From Peristeroidobacter agariperforans (GTDB lineage: Bacteria > Pseudomonadota > Gammaproteobacteria > Steroidobacterales > Steroidobacteraceae): a DNA stretch of 64,000 bases. Location: the NCBI RefSeq assembly GCF_004138335.1, contig NZ_RYFW01000008.1:1-64000 (forward strand). Reading direction: 5' to 3'. Below the pieces are notes generated by a model. It saw only the letters and a program-made list of their open reading frames with translations. It had not been told where the DNA came from and did no database searches. Shown in pieces: positions 51,030 to 59,864 of this stretch; the stretch's first letter is position 1; each line of letters opens with the position of its first letter. The position numbers were made by a program, and so were the translations under genes.

Positions 51030-51971
51030 TTAGATGGAACGTTGATTTACTCGCTTGGACAGCTCTGCAGCAGATTCTTTGCGCTCGCTGTAACGGTCCA
51101 CTAAGTACGGCGAGATGCCTCGTGTCAGTAGCGTGAACTTCATCAGCTCTTCAGTAACGTCGACGACGCGGTCATAGAGCGAAGAAGGCTTCATTCGTCC
51201 GTGCTCATCGAACTCCTGAAATGCCTTCGGCACTGACGACTGGTTGGGGATCGTGATCATGCGCATCCATCGTCCCAGCACGCGCATCTGGTTCACAGCG
51301 TTGAACGACTGCGATCCGCCCGACACCTGCATGACTGCAAGCGTCTTGCCTTGAGTCGGGCGCACCGCGCCGGTGTTGAGCGGAATCCAATCGATCTGAG
51401 CTTTCAAAATTCCTGACATGGCGCCGTGGCGCTCCGGTGAACTCCAAACCATGCCCTCACACCACTCGACCAACTGCCGCAGTTCCTGCACCTTGGGATG
51501 GGTGTCGGGAACATCGTCCGGTAATGGCAAGCCAGACGGGTTGAAGAAGCGTATTTCCGCCCCGAGCGCAACGAGAAGTCGGCCAGCTTCTTCGGCGAGA
51601 AAACGACTGAAGGAGCGCTGACGCGTCGAGCCGTATAGCACCAAGATCCGCGGTGGATGCTCCATGCCCTCGGGTCGCAACCTCGCGAACTCCGGACGAC
51701 GGAAATGGTCGGGCGCAATGTTGGGAAGCTGATTCGCCGTCGAACCGATAGGTACGACATGCTCACTACTGCTGCGGCTTCCGCAGCAAGCAGCGGAACC
51801 ACCGCTGCTCGAGGAAGACGAGCAGCCGCATCCCGCCGCCCCTGATCGCTTGGCTGCCTCGTCCCTCGCGCAGCACGCGGTACTCTCGTTGCTTGGGGTC
51901 CCGCCGCAGCAGCCCGAGGCAGGTAGGACCTCGCCTGGCGGTGCCTGGACATCAGGGCTGTTAATCGACAT
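51030..51971 (-). CDS. arsH: ArsH NADPH-dependent FMN oxidoreductase with Cys-rich N-terminal extension
   Basis: A 313-residue protein. Residues from about 105 on are canonical ArsH: '[25 protein letters not shown]', '[26 protein letters not shown]' and '[30 protein letters not shown]', which bind FMN and NADPH. ArsH oxidises trivalent methylarsenite and similar organoarsenicals. The first 70 residues are an unusual addition with eight cysteines (C21, C22, C33, C34, C48, C50, C62, C63) in CCGG, CCA, CGC and CCGS settings with a serine run, resembling metalloid-binding tails of ArsR or ArsA proteins. A second candidate ArsR operator lies directly upstream. Confidence 0.92.
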   Translation of the reverse strand: MSINSPDVQAPPGEVLPASGCCGGTPSNESTACCARDEAAKRSGAAGCGCSSSSSSGGSAACCGSRSSSEHVVPIGSTANQLPNIAPDHFRRPEFARLRPEGMEHPPRILVLYGSTRQRSFSRFLAEEAGRLLVALGAEIRFFNPSGLPLPDDVPDTHPKVQELRQLVEWCEGMVWSSPERHGAMSGILKAQIDWIPLNTGAVRPTQGKTLAVMQVSGGSQSFNAVNQMRVLGRWMRMITIPNQSSVPKAFQEFDEHGRMKPSSLYDRVVDVTEELMKFTLLTRGISPYLVDRYSERKESAAELSKRVNQRSI

Positions 51972-51983
51972 GTTTGCACCTCG

Positions 51984-52004
51984 TCGTAATTCGGCGAATT
52001 ACGA
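51984..52004. promoter_or_regulatory. Candidate ArsR operator upstream of arsH
   Basis: Perfect inverted repeat with nine-base arms TCGTAATTC and GAATTACGA and spacer GGC, between arsR and arsH, 12 bp before the arsH start. The same element, 18 of 21 bases identical, occurs upstream of arsR at 52360. Confidence 0.65.
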
Positions 52005-52025
52005 ATACCTTTCGCCAAAAAAAAA

Positions 52026-52349
52026 TCACAAAGCGGCAATCAGTTCCTTCAACTCTTCCAAGCGCTCGACGTTGACGCAGTAACAGGTACGGGTGTTGTC
52101 ATCAGAGCCCAGGATCAATCCGGCATCCTTCAGCACAGTCACGTGCTGAGAGATGGTCGAGGGCGCCAGCGGCAGGATGTCGGTCAACTTGCCGAAATAG
52201 CATGTCCCATAGTCAGCCAAGTAATTAAGCAGTTTCACACGAGCCGGATGGGCCAACGCCTTGCAAAGAGCAGCCAAAGACTCCTCGTCGAGCTTCGTAC
52301 GAGGCGTAGTACGGTTGCGCGGTTTGCACTGTTTGGCGGTGGCGTTCAA
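52026..52349 (-). CDS. arsR: ArsR-family arsenic-responsive repressor
   Basis: A 107-residue winged-helix protein ('LCKALAHPARVKLLNYLADYGTCYFGKL', 'LAPSTISQHVTVLKDAGLI'). Cysteines lie at 8, 29, 50, 89 and 91; C50 at the end of the helix before recognition and the late 'TCYC' pair are possible As(III)/Sb(III) ligands, in a layout different from the classical ELCVC ArsR. The start is a TTG at 52349 without a clear ribosome-binding site; an overlapping ATG upstream is out of frame. First gene of arsR-arsH-molybdoenzyme-cytochrome. Confidence 0.85.
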   Translation of the reverse strand: MNATAKQCKPRNRTTPRTKLDEESLAALCKALAHPARVKLLNYLADYGTCYFGKLTDILPLAPSTISQHVTVLKDAGLILGSDDNTRTCYCVNVERLEELKELIAAL

Positions 52350-52359
52350 ATTCGGTCAT

Positions 52360-52380
52360 TCGTAATTCGACGAATAAAGA
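52360..52380. promoter_or_regulatory. Candidate ArsR operator upstream of arsR
   Basis: Imperfect palindrome with arms TCGTAATTC and GAATAAAGA around GAC, 11 bp before the arsR start. It matches the perfect copy at 51984 at 18 of 21 positions, which is the main support. Confidence 0.65.
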
Positions 52381-52422
52381 ATAGCTGGCCGGCCGCGACG
52401 CCGTCAAGCGGTTCCGAGCGAT

Positions 52423-52448
52423 CGGCCGTGACATCGTGCTCACGGCCG
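52423..52448 (-). terminator. Stem-loop at the end of the degradation operon
   Basis: Perfect 9-bp stem CGGCCGTGA / TCACGGCCG with an eight-base loop, 40 bp beyond the TonB-receptor stop and before the arsR promoter. There is no T-run, so it may act as a weak or Rho-aided terminator. Confidence 0.45.
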
Positions 52449-52487
52449 GCGCTCACAGGCGAAGGTTGATGTCGAGCTGCTTCGTTT

Positions 52488-54725
52488 TCAGAACCGATAG
52501 CCCACCGTTGCGCCGTACTCCCTCGGCGGGGTGTAGTTCGTGTATCCGCTGACACGACCGGAGCCTAGCGGTTGGATGAACAAAGATATGTCGGTGAACT
52601 GGCTAGCGACACCTCTGTCATCGGTCAGATTCTTGCCCCAGAGCGCAAACGTATACGGCCCAAGGTCATAACTCACTCGCATATCAAGTCGAGTGATCGA
52701 TCCATCCGACACGGTATTACGCAGGTTGAGGAATCTCTCGCCCGTGTGCGCCACATCAGCACGCACCTGCAATTCCCCGGATCCGATTGGCGTGATGTAG
52801 GAGGCTCCGATTAACCCTTCTTGCTCTGGAACAGCGACGAATTGCTTTCCCGTAAGGTCACCGGACGCAGCTGTAGCCGGGAAGCTCGTGTACTCCGTAT
52901 CTGTATAGGAGTACTTGGCGTGAAGATTTAACGCGTCGGTGAGCGCGAACTCCGCATCCAACTCTGCACCGCGGATACGAGCCTCGCCGGCGTTTACGGT
53001 CAAGCGACGAGTGCCGATGATGTCCGTGATCTGCAGATCCGTATAGTCCATCTGGAACACCGCCAGATTGAGCCGCATGCGATCGAAAAGCTCGCTCTTC
53101 ACGCCCAACTCGTAATTCCACACGTACTCAGGGTTGAAGAGCGTGGCCGCCGCGACAGGCTCGACTGCCTGGCCGACGAAGCCACCGCTCTTGAATCCCT
53201 TCGCAGCCGTGGCATACAAGAAGATGTCTTCAACAGGCGTGTAGTCGATGGTGAACTTCGGAGTCACCGCGTCCCAGGAGCGTGCCACGTCCGCTCGGAA
53301 CGGTGTCGGCCAGATAAACAGAGACACGTTTCTCTGGCCCGAGGTGGCATTGAATCCATCCTTCTCATCGCGAGTCCAACGCAGGCCTGCGGTCACGTTC
53401 ACCGTGCTAAAGATGTTGTAGGTCGCTTGGCTGAAGGCCGCGTAGCTCGTGCCTTGATTACCTTGCTCATTGATCGTTATGTGAGGGCCAACACCGAACC
53501 CGTTGGCGAGATTCAGCACGCTCACGGTACTTCCAGGCAGCGCGCCCAACGAATGGGTGATATACATGCTTTCGTTTGAGCGGAAGTAGAAAGCGCCAGC
53601 CACCCAGGACAGCCGTCCATCCGTGTTCGACGACAAGCGCACTTCCTGCGTGAACTGATCAAACTTGTTGTTGTAATAACTGATCAAGCCGGCGCCATTG
53701 AGGGTCAACGACGTTCCGTCGCCGTCGCCGTGTTGGTTGTAACGTGATTCGCGGTATGCGCTGATCGAAGTCAAGCTCGCAAAGCTGAAATCGTGTTCTG
53801 CCGTGAGAGATACGCTCCACGGGCTTTGGCGGAAGTAGCTGTCCGTATTCAGGCTGGCGCGATCTGGAGCCGTAGGCGGCGTGTATCCCGCAATGGAATC
53901 GCCGAACAGAAAGGTCGGCTTCGACGTTTCATCGATATCCGAATAGTCCGCAGTGAAGAGGACTTCGCTGTCCTCCCCCTCCCATCGCACCTGCCCTCTA
54001 ACACTCGATCGGTTCAGGTCGTCCATTTCCTGACCCGTGAACACATTCTTCGTGTAGCCGTCCCGCTGAGAGTTGCTGTACGAGAGTTTTGCGCTGATTG
54101 ACTCCGACAGTGGGCCAGAGATGTAGCCACGAAACTCACGGCGATCGTATGATCCTGCTGTCGCTTCGACGCGCCCTTCCAATGTTTCACTCGGCTTGCG
54201 AGAGATGATATTGATTGCACCGGCCGAAACGTTCTTACCGTACAGCGTCCCCTGCGGTCCTCGAAGCACTTCAATGCGTTCGAGGTCGAACAGATCGACT
54301 GTTAAGTCTGCCGAGCGCCCGTAGTACACGCCGTCGACAAAGATGCCGACGGGCGAGTCGGTTCCAGGCCAACCGTCACCGGCACCACCAATGCCGCGGA
54401 TACGCGTGGTGCTCGAGCGAGCTTGAGCGGACGTACCGATATTCACGCCCGGTGTGTAACGGCCGATGTCCGAGGCTTCTTGGATGCGCATCGCCACGAT
54501 TGCTTCATCGCCCAACGCAGTGACTGAGAGCGGGACAGCTTGCAGATTCTGTTGTCGACGCTCAGCGGTCACAATGACTTCCTCGAGCGCCGCTCCACTG
54601 GCGGGCGCTGCCTCCTGCGCCTGCACACATTGAACCCATCCGATGAGTGCCGTTCCAATCAGCACGGCCCCTTTCGATAGGGACGAGTCAGCCCGGCGCG
54701 CCTCAAAACTGTGGCTCGCATTCAT
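52488..54725 (-). CDS. TonB-dependent receptor of the degradation operon
   Basis: A 745-residue receptor from ATG 54725 (GGGGG upstream). Signal peptide to about 36 ('CVQAQEA'), TonB box 'LEEVIVTAERRQQNLQAVPLSVTAL', plug about 55-170 with 'SPVGIFVDGVYYGRSADLTVDLFDLERIEVLRGPQGTLYGKNVSAGAINI', and a barrel ending in 'TVGYRF'. This class is common in sphingomonads and Steroidobacter near degradation genes for hydrophobic compounds. It is the last gene of the operon, 89 bp after the hydrolase, so uptake of the operon's substrate is the likely job. Confidence 0.9.
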   Translation of the reverse strand: MNASHSFEARRADSSLSKGAVLIGTALIGWVQCVQAQEAAPASGAALEEVIVTAERRQQNLQAVPLSVTALGDEAIVAMRIQEASDIGRYTPGVNIGTSAQARSSTTRIRGIGGAGDGWPGTDSPVGIFVDGVYYGRSADLTVDLFDLERIEVLRGPQGTLYGKNVSAGAINIISRKPSETLEGRVEATAGSYDRREFRGYISGPLSESISAKLSYSNSQRDGYTKNVFTGQEMDDLNRSSVRGQVRWEGEDSEVLFTADYSDIDETSKPTFLFGDSIAGYTPPTAPDRASLNTDSYFRQSPWSVSLTAEHDFSFASLTSISAYRESRYNQHGDGDGTSLTLNGAGLISYYNNKFDQFTQEVRLSSNTDGRLSWVAGAFYFRSNESMYITHSLGALPGSTVSVLNLANGFGVGPHITINEQGNQGTSYAAFSQATYNIFSTVNVTAGLRWTRDEKDGFNATSGQRNVSLFIWPTPFRADVARSWDAVTPKFTIDYTPVEDIFLYATAAKGFKSGGFVGQAVEPVAAATLFNPEYVWNYELGVKSELFDRMRLNLAVFQMDYTDLQITDIIGTRRLTVNAGEARIRGAELDAEFALTDALNLHAKYSYTDTEYTSFPATAASGDLTGKQFVAVPEQEGLIGASYITPIGSGELQVRADVAHTGERFLNLRNTVSDGSITRLDMRVSYDLGPYTFALWGKNLTDDRGVASQFTDISLFIQPLGSGRVSGYTNYTPPREYGATVGYRF

Positions 54726-54814
54726 AGAATCCCCCAGAATGACTATTTGATATCGCTTGAGCGCGTGTGTGCCAAACGAGTAAGTTTTAGAATCCTTCCG
54801 CCGATACGTCCCTC

Positions 54815-55699
54815 TTAGGGCCCGAAGAACTTGCGCAGTTCGCTCGCTACCATCTCCGGTGCGAGCGCGCATGCGCTGTGCTCCTGCCCAGCTAAAGTCA
54901 CTAGTGTCGAACCGCGGATGACCGCCTTCAGGGCTCTGCTGCTGTCGAGAAGTGGATGCTCGTTGCTCCGCTCCCCGACAATCAGCAGCGCAGGCATTCT
55001 CAAGGCGGCCCACGCATTCGCGTCCGGTCGCATCGCCCTGAGACCTTCCACGTCGTACACCGCACCGTTCCAATTGGCTGCTTGAAGCCGGGTCTTGTAG
55101 ATCGATGCCAGCTGCTGCGTGACCGCGTCTGGGTATCCGATCAGATCCCTAAGTCCGATCTTCACGGCGGCGTCATAGTTCTTGTCCTTGAGGGCGCCCT
55201 CGTACCGCTGAAGCACGTCGCCGGCTGAGGGTCCGCCTGCTGTAATCGGCGGCTCGTACACTGCGAGCTTCTTGATCCCATCCGTGCCAACGAGTACCGC
55301 ATGCAGCGCTGCAAGCCCGCCGCCCGAGTGCCCGAAGAGATACACGTCACGGCCAAGCGCATCGATCACGGCGTGAACATCCTCGCCGTCACGCAAAAAG
55401 CTGTGCGGCCGCGGGCCAGTGCCACTAACTCCGTAGTTTCGGCGCTCGACCAGCACCACCTGATAGTCCGATGCCAGCAGCTTGCCGAGGGGCTTATAAG
55501 CCTCAGCACTCGACCAGCCTCCGTGCAATATCATCAGCGGACTGCCCTTGCCCATCACCTGATAAACCACCCGCGTGCCGTCTTTGGACTGCACTGATTG
55601 GGTCTTCCAGTCGACGCTGCCATCCGCGAACACGGCCGTTGCGGCGGATAGATTGAGTGCCAGCAAAGAACACAGTTGAATCAGGAGTCGACGGTTCAC
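54815..55699 (-). CDS. Exported alpha/beta hydrolase
   Basis: A 294-residue protein from GTG 55699, which overlaps the upstream stop (GTGA). Signal peptide to about 25 ('AATAVFA'). Alpha/beta-hydrolase core with oxyanion 'ILHGGWSS', nucleophile elbow GHSGGG, an aspartate candidate in 'LLIVGERSNEHPLLDSS' and histidine in 'LAGQEHSACAL'. A periplasmic esterase could release an alcohol or acid before import. It is coupled to the nitronate-monooxygenase-like gene. Confidence 0.85.
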   Translation of the reverse strand: MNRRLLIQLCSLLALNLSAATAVFADGSVDWKTQSVQSKDGTRVVYQVMGKGSPLMILHGGWSSAEAYKPLGKLLASDYQVVLVERRNYGVSGTGPRPHSFLRDGEDVHAVIDALGRDVYLFGHSGGGLAALHAVLVGTDGIKKLAVYEPPITAGGPSAGDVLQRYEGALKDKNYDAAVKIGLRDLIGYPDAVTQQLASIYKTRLQAANWNGAVYDVEGLRAMRPDANAWAALRMPALLIVGERSNEHPLLDSSRALKAVIRGSTLVTLAGQEHSACALAPEMVASELRKFFGP

Positions 55700-56667
55700 G
55701 AAGTGCTCCCCGCGAGACTTGAAGCTTTGTACTGTTCCGAAAATCGTCCGATGATCGTCGCGCAGCCTTCCTCGGCGCGCACCTCGCCGACTCCGTGCCC
55801 GGCGGAGTACAAATCGGGGCGCCAGCGGATGTTCGACCAGTCGTAGTTCGACTGGGCGGTGCGGACCCATCGTGTCTCGGGCTGCAAACCTAAAGAGGTC
55901 AGCGTTGCTCTCAAGACATTCGCCGGGATACCGCTGATCGCGTCCGTATCCCACACGTCATCAATGTCTGAGCCCAGAAGAGCCTTCTTGTAATCGTCGG
56001 TCGCCAGGCTCTCAGGCGTCGCGATGAAGCTCGTGCCGCTGTAACCCAGATCCGCGCCGAGCCTCTGCAACGCGGCGAGGTGACGACCGTGCGTAATGCC
56101 TCCTGCCACGGCGATGAGACCACTGAAGAAGCGGCGCGTGGCCTCCACAAACGCAAACGGATTGAGGCGTCCAGTCTGTCCGCCCGCGCCAGCACAGAGC
56201 AGCACCAAGCCGTCCACTCCAGAGTCGGCGGCGCGCTTTGCATGTTTCAGCGACCCCACATCAGCAAGCACCAAGCCGCCATACTCATGGACGATGTCGA
56301 CGACCTCATCCGGTCGGCCGACACTTGCGATCACGATAGGCGGCCGATGCTTACGGACAGCCTCCAAATCGTGAGGAAGACGCGCGTTGCTCTGATGCAT
56401 GAGGACGTTCAGTGCATAGGGAGCTACTGGCCAGGCCGCGCTGTGCTGCCATGAAAGCTCGTCGCGTACCAGCGCGAGCCAATCATCGAGTTGCTCCGGT
56501 GTTTTTGCATTGAGAGTCGGCATCGAACCGATAGCGCCGGCCTTGCAAGCCGCCACGACGAGTTTCGGGCTGGATACGAGAAACATCGGGGCGACGACGA
56601 GCGGCACGCGCAATGTGCGCACACGCTCTGACAGCTGGTCGCGACTGATTTGAGCTGTGGATGACAT
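55696..56667 (-). CDS. Nitronate monooxygenase-like FMN protein
   Basis: A 323-residue TIM-barrel flavoprotein: 'VPLVVAPMFLVSSPKLVVAACKAGAIGSMPTLNA', 'PPIVIASVGRPDEVVDIVHEYGGLVLADVGSLKHA', 'LLCAGAGGQTGRLNPFAFV' and 'IAVAGGITHGRHLAALQRLGADLGYSGTSFIAT', the FMN-phosphate site. In nitronate monooxygenases these bind FMN; enoyl reductases FabK share the fold. In lipid or steroid operons such proteins may act as FMN-dependent oxidoreductases instead. Lies 15 bp after the acyl-CoA ligase gene. Confidence 0.83.
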   Translation of the reverse strand: MSSTAQISRDQLSERVRTLRVPLVVAPMFLVSSPKLVVAACKAGAIGSMPTLNAKTPEQLDDWLALVRDELSWQHSAAWPVAPYALNVLMHQSNARLPHDLEAVRKHRPPIVIASVGRPDEVVDIVHEYGGLVLADVGSLKHAKRAADSGVDGLVLLCAGAGGQTGRLNPFAFVEATRRFFSGLIAVAGGITHGRHLAALQRLGADLGYSGTSFIATPESLATDDYKKALLGSDIDDVWDTDAISGIPANVLRATLTSLGLQPETRWVRTAQSNYDWSNIRWRPDLYSAGHGVGEVRAEEGCATIIGRFSEQYKASSLAGSTS

Positions 56668-56682
56668 GAATGTTGCGTGGGC

Positions 56683-58239
56683 TCAGTTCACGCTACGGCT
56701 CTTGCCATGCCAGTGCGGTAGGCGAAGCTCGCGCTTCAGAACCTTACCTACGCTCGACAATGGCAGCGGCGCGTCACGCAACTCCACACTGCGTGGAATC
56801 TTGTAGCCTGCAATGTGCTGCTTGCAGTGCGCCTGCAGATCTGCCAGGGATATCGTTTCCCCCTGCTTCATCACAACAACCGCATGAACGCGCTCACCCC
56901 AGCGATCATCGGGAACTCCGATCACTGCGACTTGCGCCACCGCTGCGTGGCAGGCGATTGCACGCTCAACCTCAGCCGAGTAGACGTTCTCACCGCCGGA
57001 GATGATCATGTCCTTCAGGCGATCACATACAAACAAGAATCCCTGATCGTCCAGATATCCGGCGTCACCGGTGTGTACCCATCCACCGGCTAGTGCGGCC
57101 GCACTCTCCGCGGGCTTGTTCCAGTAGCCGAGCATGGCGCACTGGCTCTTGATGCAAATCTCCCCGACTTCATGCGGTGGAAGCTCTTTGCCTTCCTCAT
57201 CAAGAATGGCGAGTTGCACGCCATATGCAGCGCGACCGGCAGTACGAAGACGGTCAGCCGGGTTGGGCATAGCGTTTCTGGCGTCCTCGTGAAGGATCGT
57301 TCCGCACGCGTTCGTTTCAGTCTGGCCGAACCCTTGAACCAATCTCGTGTTCGGAAGCGACTGCCGCGCCCGCTCGTTCAATTGCTCGGAAATCGGCGAG
57401 CCGCCGTAAATCATTAGTTCGAGACTGTCGAATGCGCGGCTGTCGAACTCCGGGCTGTCCAGCAACATGCCGATCATGGTGGGAACAAGCAGCGTCACCT
57501 GAAAACGATGCTCGCGGGCCGCCGCGATCACAGCCGGCGCAGAGAATCCTGGAATGAAGACGTGAGTGCCGCCGAGTGCAGTCGTATAGAACGCCTGGGA
57601 CAAATCACCGAGGTGAAACATCGGTGCTGCGTGCAGATACCGAGGCGTCTCCGGCACGCGCGCATCGAAGGCCAGGTTCATGGAGCCAGACCACAGAGAC
57701 AGCGCGGAATGCATGACGCCTTTCGGCGATCCGGTGGTGCCGCCGGTATAGAAGATTCCGGCCAGATCAGTAGCGTGCCGCTGCGTCGATGCCTCTGGGG
57801 AGTTGCCAGCAATGAGCGCCTCGTGAGACAGCATGCGCTCGCTGATTACACCGTCATCCATCTGGATGACGTAGCGGATCGAGTCTCGGGCTTTGGCTAG
57901 TGCCCGAGCCGTGTCCATGTATGCCTGGTCGGCAAACACGATCTGAATGTCTGCATCATCGATGCTGTAGAGGTGCTCGGCGACAGACCAGCGCGTGTTC
58001 ATTGGCACGATGACCGCGCCAGCCCACCATGTAGCGTGAATGGACTCCAGGTATCGATCCGAGTTGAGCGCCAGGATGCCAATCCGATCGTTCGCTTTGA
58101 CGCCCAGCTCGCGCAACGCTTGAGCCAAGCGCGCTGTTCGGTCCATCGACTCAGCCCACGTTCGTGATCGCTGTCCGCAGAGCGTCGCGACCGCTTGTGG
58201 CCGAATTTGTACCGAGCGTTTGATTGCCTCTACGAACAT
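56683..58239 (-). CDS. Acyl-CoA synthetase (AMP-forming)
   Basis: A 518-residue ANL-superfamily ligase. AMP motif 'FYTGGTTGSPKGV' (163-175), 'YGGSPISEQL', 'QGFGQTETNAC', 'GWVHTGDAGYLDDQGFLFVCDRLKDMIISGGENVYSAEVE' and the catalytic lysine in 'SSVGKVLKREL'. It should activate a carboxylic acid substrate to its CoA ester, the entry step for the beta-oxidation enzymes of this operon. Chain length or ring type cannot be deduced. Confidence 0.92.
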   Translation of the reverse strand: MFVEAIKRSVQIRPQAVATLCGQRSRTWAESMDRTARLAQALRELGVKANDRIGILALNSDRYLESIHATWWAGAVIVPMNTRWSVAEHLYSIDDADIQIVFADQAYMDTARALAKARDSIRYVIQMDDGVISERMLSHEALIAGNSPEASTQRHATDLAGIFYTGGTTGSPKGVMHSALSLWSGSMNLAFDARVPETPRYLHAAPMFHLGDLSQAFYTTALGGTHVFIPGFSAPAVIAAAREHRFQVTLLVPTMIGMLLDSPEFDSRAFDSLELMIYGGSPISEQLNERARQSLPNTRLVQGFGQTETNACGTILHEDARNAMPNPADRLRTAGRAAYGVQLAILDEEGKELPPHEVGEICIKSQCAMLGYWNKPAESAAALAGGWVHTGDAGYLDDQGFLFVCDRLKDMIISGGENVYSAEVERAIACHAAVAQVAVIGVPDDRWGERVHAVVVMKQGETISLADLQAHCKQHIAGYKIPRSVELRDAPLPLSSVGKVLKRELRLPHWHGKSRSVN

Positions 58240-58280
58240 GGCTCAGTCCTCAGTGTTGACCGTGCCACTGCCGCTCGCAG

Positions 58281-59423
58281 CTACAAAGTGCGCGAGATGA
58301 CCAGTTTGAGAATTTCATCAGTTCCCCCGTAGATTCTTTGCACGCGCGCATCGGTAAAGAGTCGCGAGATTAGATACTCGTCCATCCAACCATTGCCGCC
58401 GTGCATCTGTAAGCACTCGTCCGCAACCTTGCATTGCAGCTGCGTCGTGACTAACTTTGCCTCTGCGCCGTCCACCGCCGTGAACTGCTCCTCCATGAGT
58501 CGATTCACACAGGCATCGACATAGATGCGAGCCATCCTCACTTGTGCACGCAACTCGGCCAGCTTGAAAGCGGTGTTCTGAAACTCTATCAGCGGCTTGC
58601 CGAAAGCTTTTCTCGTTTTCACGTAGTCCAGCGTTATAGACAATGCAAGCTCTGCTGCCGCAACCGCCGAGGTCGCGATCGACAGCCGCTCCCTCGGCAG
58701 TTCGGACATCAGTATCTTGAACCCCTCGCCTTCCGCCCCCAGCCGCATCGACGCTGGTACGAGCACATCATCGAAGAACAGCTCGGACGTATCCTGCTCC
58801 CGCCCACCCATCTTCTCGAGCTTGCGACCGCGTCGCACTCCCTGCTGGGTTGCCTCCACCAGAAACAATGAGATACCCCGTCCCTTCGCGAGTGGATCGG
58901 TTTTGGCCACTACGATGATCAGGTCACAGTTCTGACCATTGCTGATGAAGGTCTTCGCCCCGTTGATTACATAACCATCACCAGAGAGCTTGGCGCTCGC
59001 TCGAATCGCCTGCAGATCGCTACCGGCATCCGGCTCCGTCATGGCAATGGCAGCGAGCACCTCGCCCGACACCATGCCAGGCAGCCACTTGTGCTTCTGT
59101 GCTTCCGAGCCCCAGTTGAGTAGGTAATGCGCGACGATGTCCGAGTGGACCTGGAGGGCGACCGGAAGCACGCCGGATCTCACGACTTCCTCGTTGATGA
59201 CCACGTTGTGCCGGAAGTCTCCACCCGCACCACCGAACTCTTCGGGAACGCTCGGGCAGAGCAATCCGTGATCGCCCGCCAACCTGAAGAATGCGCGGGG
59301 CACGCTTCCCGATCGACGCCAATCGTCGATGTGAGGAACAAACTCCCGATCGAGAAATCGCCGAACACTCGAACGCAGCAGACCGAGCATGTCAGTATCG
59401 GCAGGCGTTGAGACTACGGCCAT
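58281..59423 (-). CDS. Acyl-CoA dehydrogenase
   Basis: A 380-residue flavoprotein. 'AIAMTEPDAGSDLQAI' and 'FISNGQNCDLIIVVAKT' line the FAD site, 'RKAFGKPLIEFQ' and 'QMHGGNGWMDEYLISRLFTDARVQRIYGGTDEI' are typical. The MCAD-type catalytic glutamate is replaced by glycine in 'YGGT'; instead E245 in 'PRERLSIA' sits where isovaleryl- and long-chain enzymes keep their base, suggesting a branched or bulky substrate. Introduces the alpha,beta double bond and probably passes electrons to ETF. Confidence 0.9.
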   Translation of the reverse strand: MAVVSTPADTDMLGLLRSSVRRFLDREFVPHIDDWRRSGSVPRAFFRLAGDHGLLCPSVPEEFGGAGGDFRHNVVINEEVVRSGVLPVALQVHSDIVAHYLLNWGSEAQKHKWLPGMVSGEVLAAIAMTEPDAGSDLQAIRASAKLSGDGYVINGAKTFISNGQNCDLIIVVAKTDPLAKGRGISLFLVEATQQGVRRGRKLEKMGGREQDTSELFFDDVLVPASMRLGAEGEGFKILMSELPRERLSIATSAVAAAELALSITLDYVKTRKAFGKPLIEFQNTAFKLAELRAQVRMARIYVDACVNRLMEEQFTAVDGAEAKLVTTQLQCKVADECLQMHGGNGWMDEYLISRLFTDARVQRIYGGTDEILKLVISRTL

Positions 59424-59426
59424 GTC

Positions 59427-59864
59427 TCAGGTCGCTCCGATCGCAACGACCGCAGTACCGGTCGCCAGCGTCTCGCCGCCCTGGCGCTTGGCTTCGAGTT
59501 CGACTTCTGCGCAGCGCTGACCATCTTTCTCAAGCAGCTTGGTCACCCGGCCGGTGCACTCCAACCGATCACCCACCTTTGACATGCCGATGAATCGAAG
59601 TGAGTACGATCGCACGGCTCGCTGCGGCACTAACTCAGTGAGATATCGGCCGATGAGCGCCATCGTCAACATTCCATGGCCGATTACGTCATCCATCTTT
59701 GCCACGTTTCGCGCAAAGTCGAGATCAATGTGCAGCGGGTTGTGGTCTCCTGAGCCACCCGCATACAACGCAAGCGCGGTGCGAGTGATTGCAGGTAGGG
59801 TACGCGAAGGCAACTCGGTACCTTCCTGCCACGTGGCTTCCGAGACTTCGTCGGCGTTACGCAT
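59427..59864 (-). CDS. MaoC-family enoyl-CoA hydratase, catalytic subunit
   Basis: A 145-residue hot-dog protein with the complete hydratase-2 motif 'GSGDHNPLHIDLDFA' (catalytic D40 and H45) and 'GHGMLTMALIGRYL'. It overlaps the preceding MaoC-like gene by 8 bp, and the pair looks like the heteromeric hydratases of steroid and lipid catabolism, with this one catalytic. It lies 3 bp before the acyl-CoA dehydrogenase gene. Confidence 0.9.
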   Translation of the reverse strand: MRNADEVSEATWQEGTELPSRTLPAITRTALALYAGGSGDHNPLHIDLDFARNVAKMDDVIGHGMLTMALIGRYLTELVPQRAVRSYSLRFIGMSKVGDRLECTGRVTKLLEKDGQRCAEVELEAKRQGGETLATGTAVVAIGAT

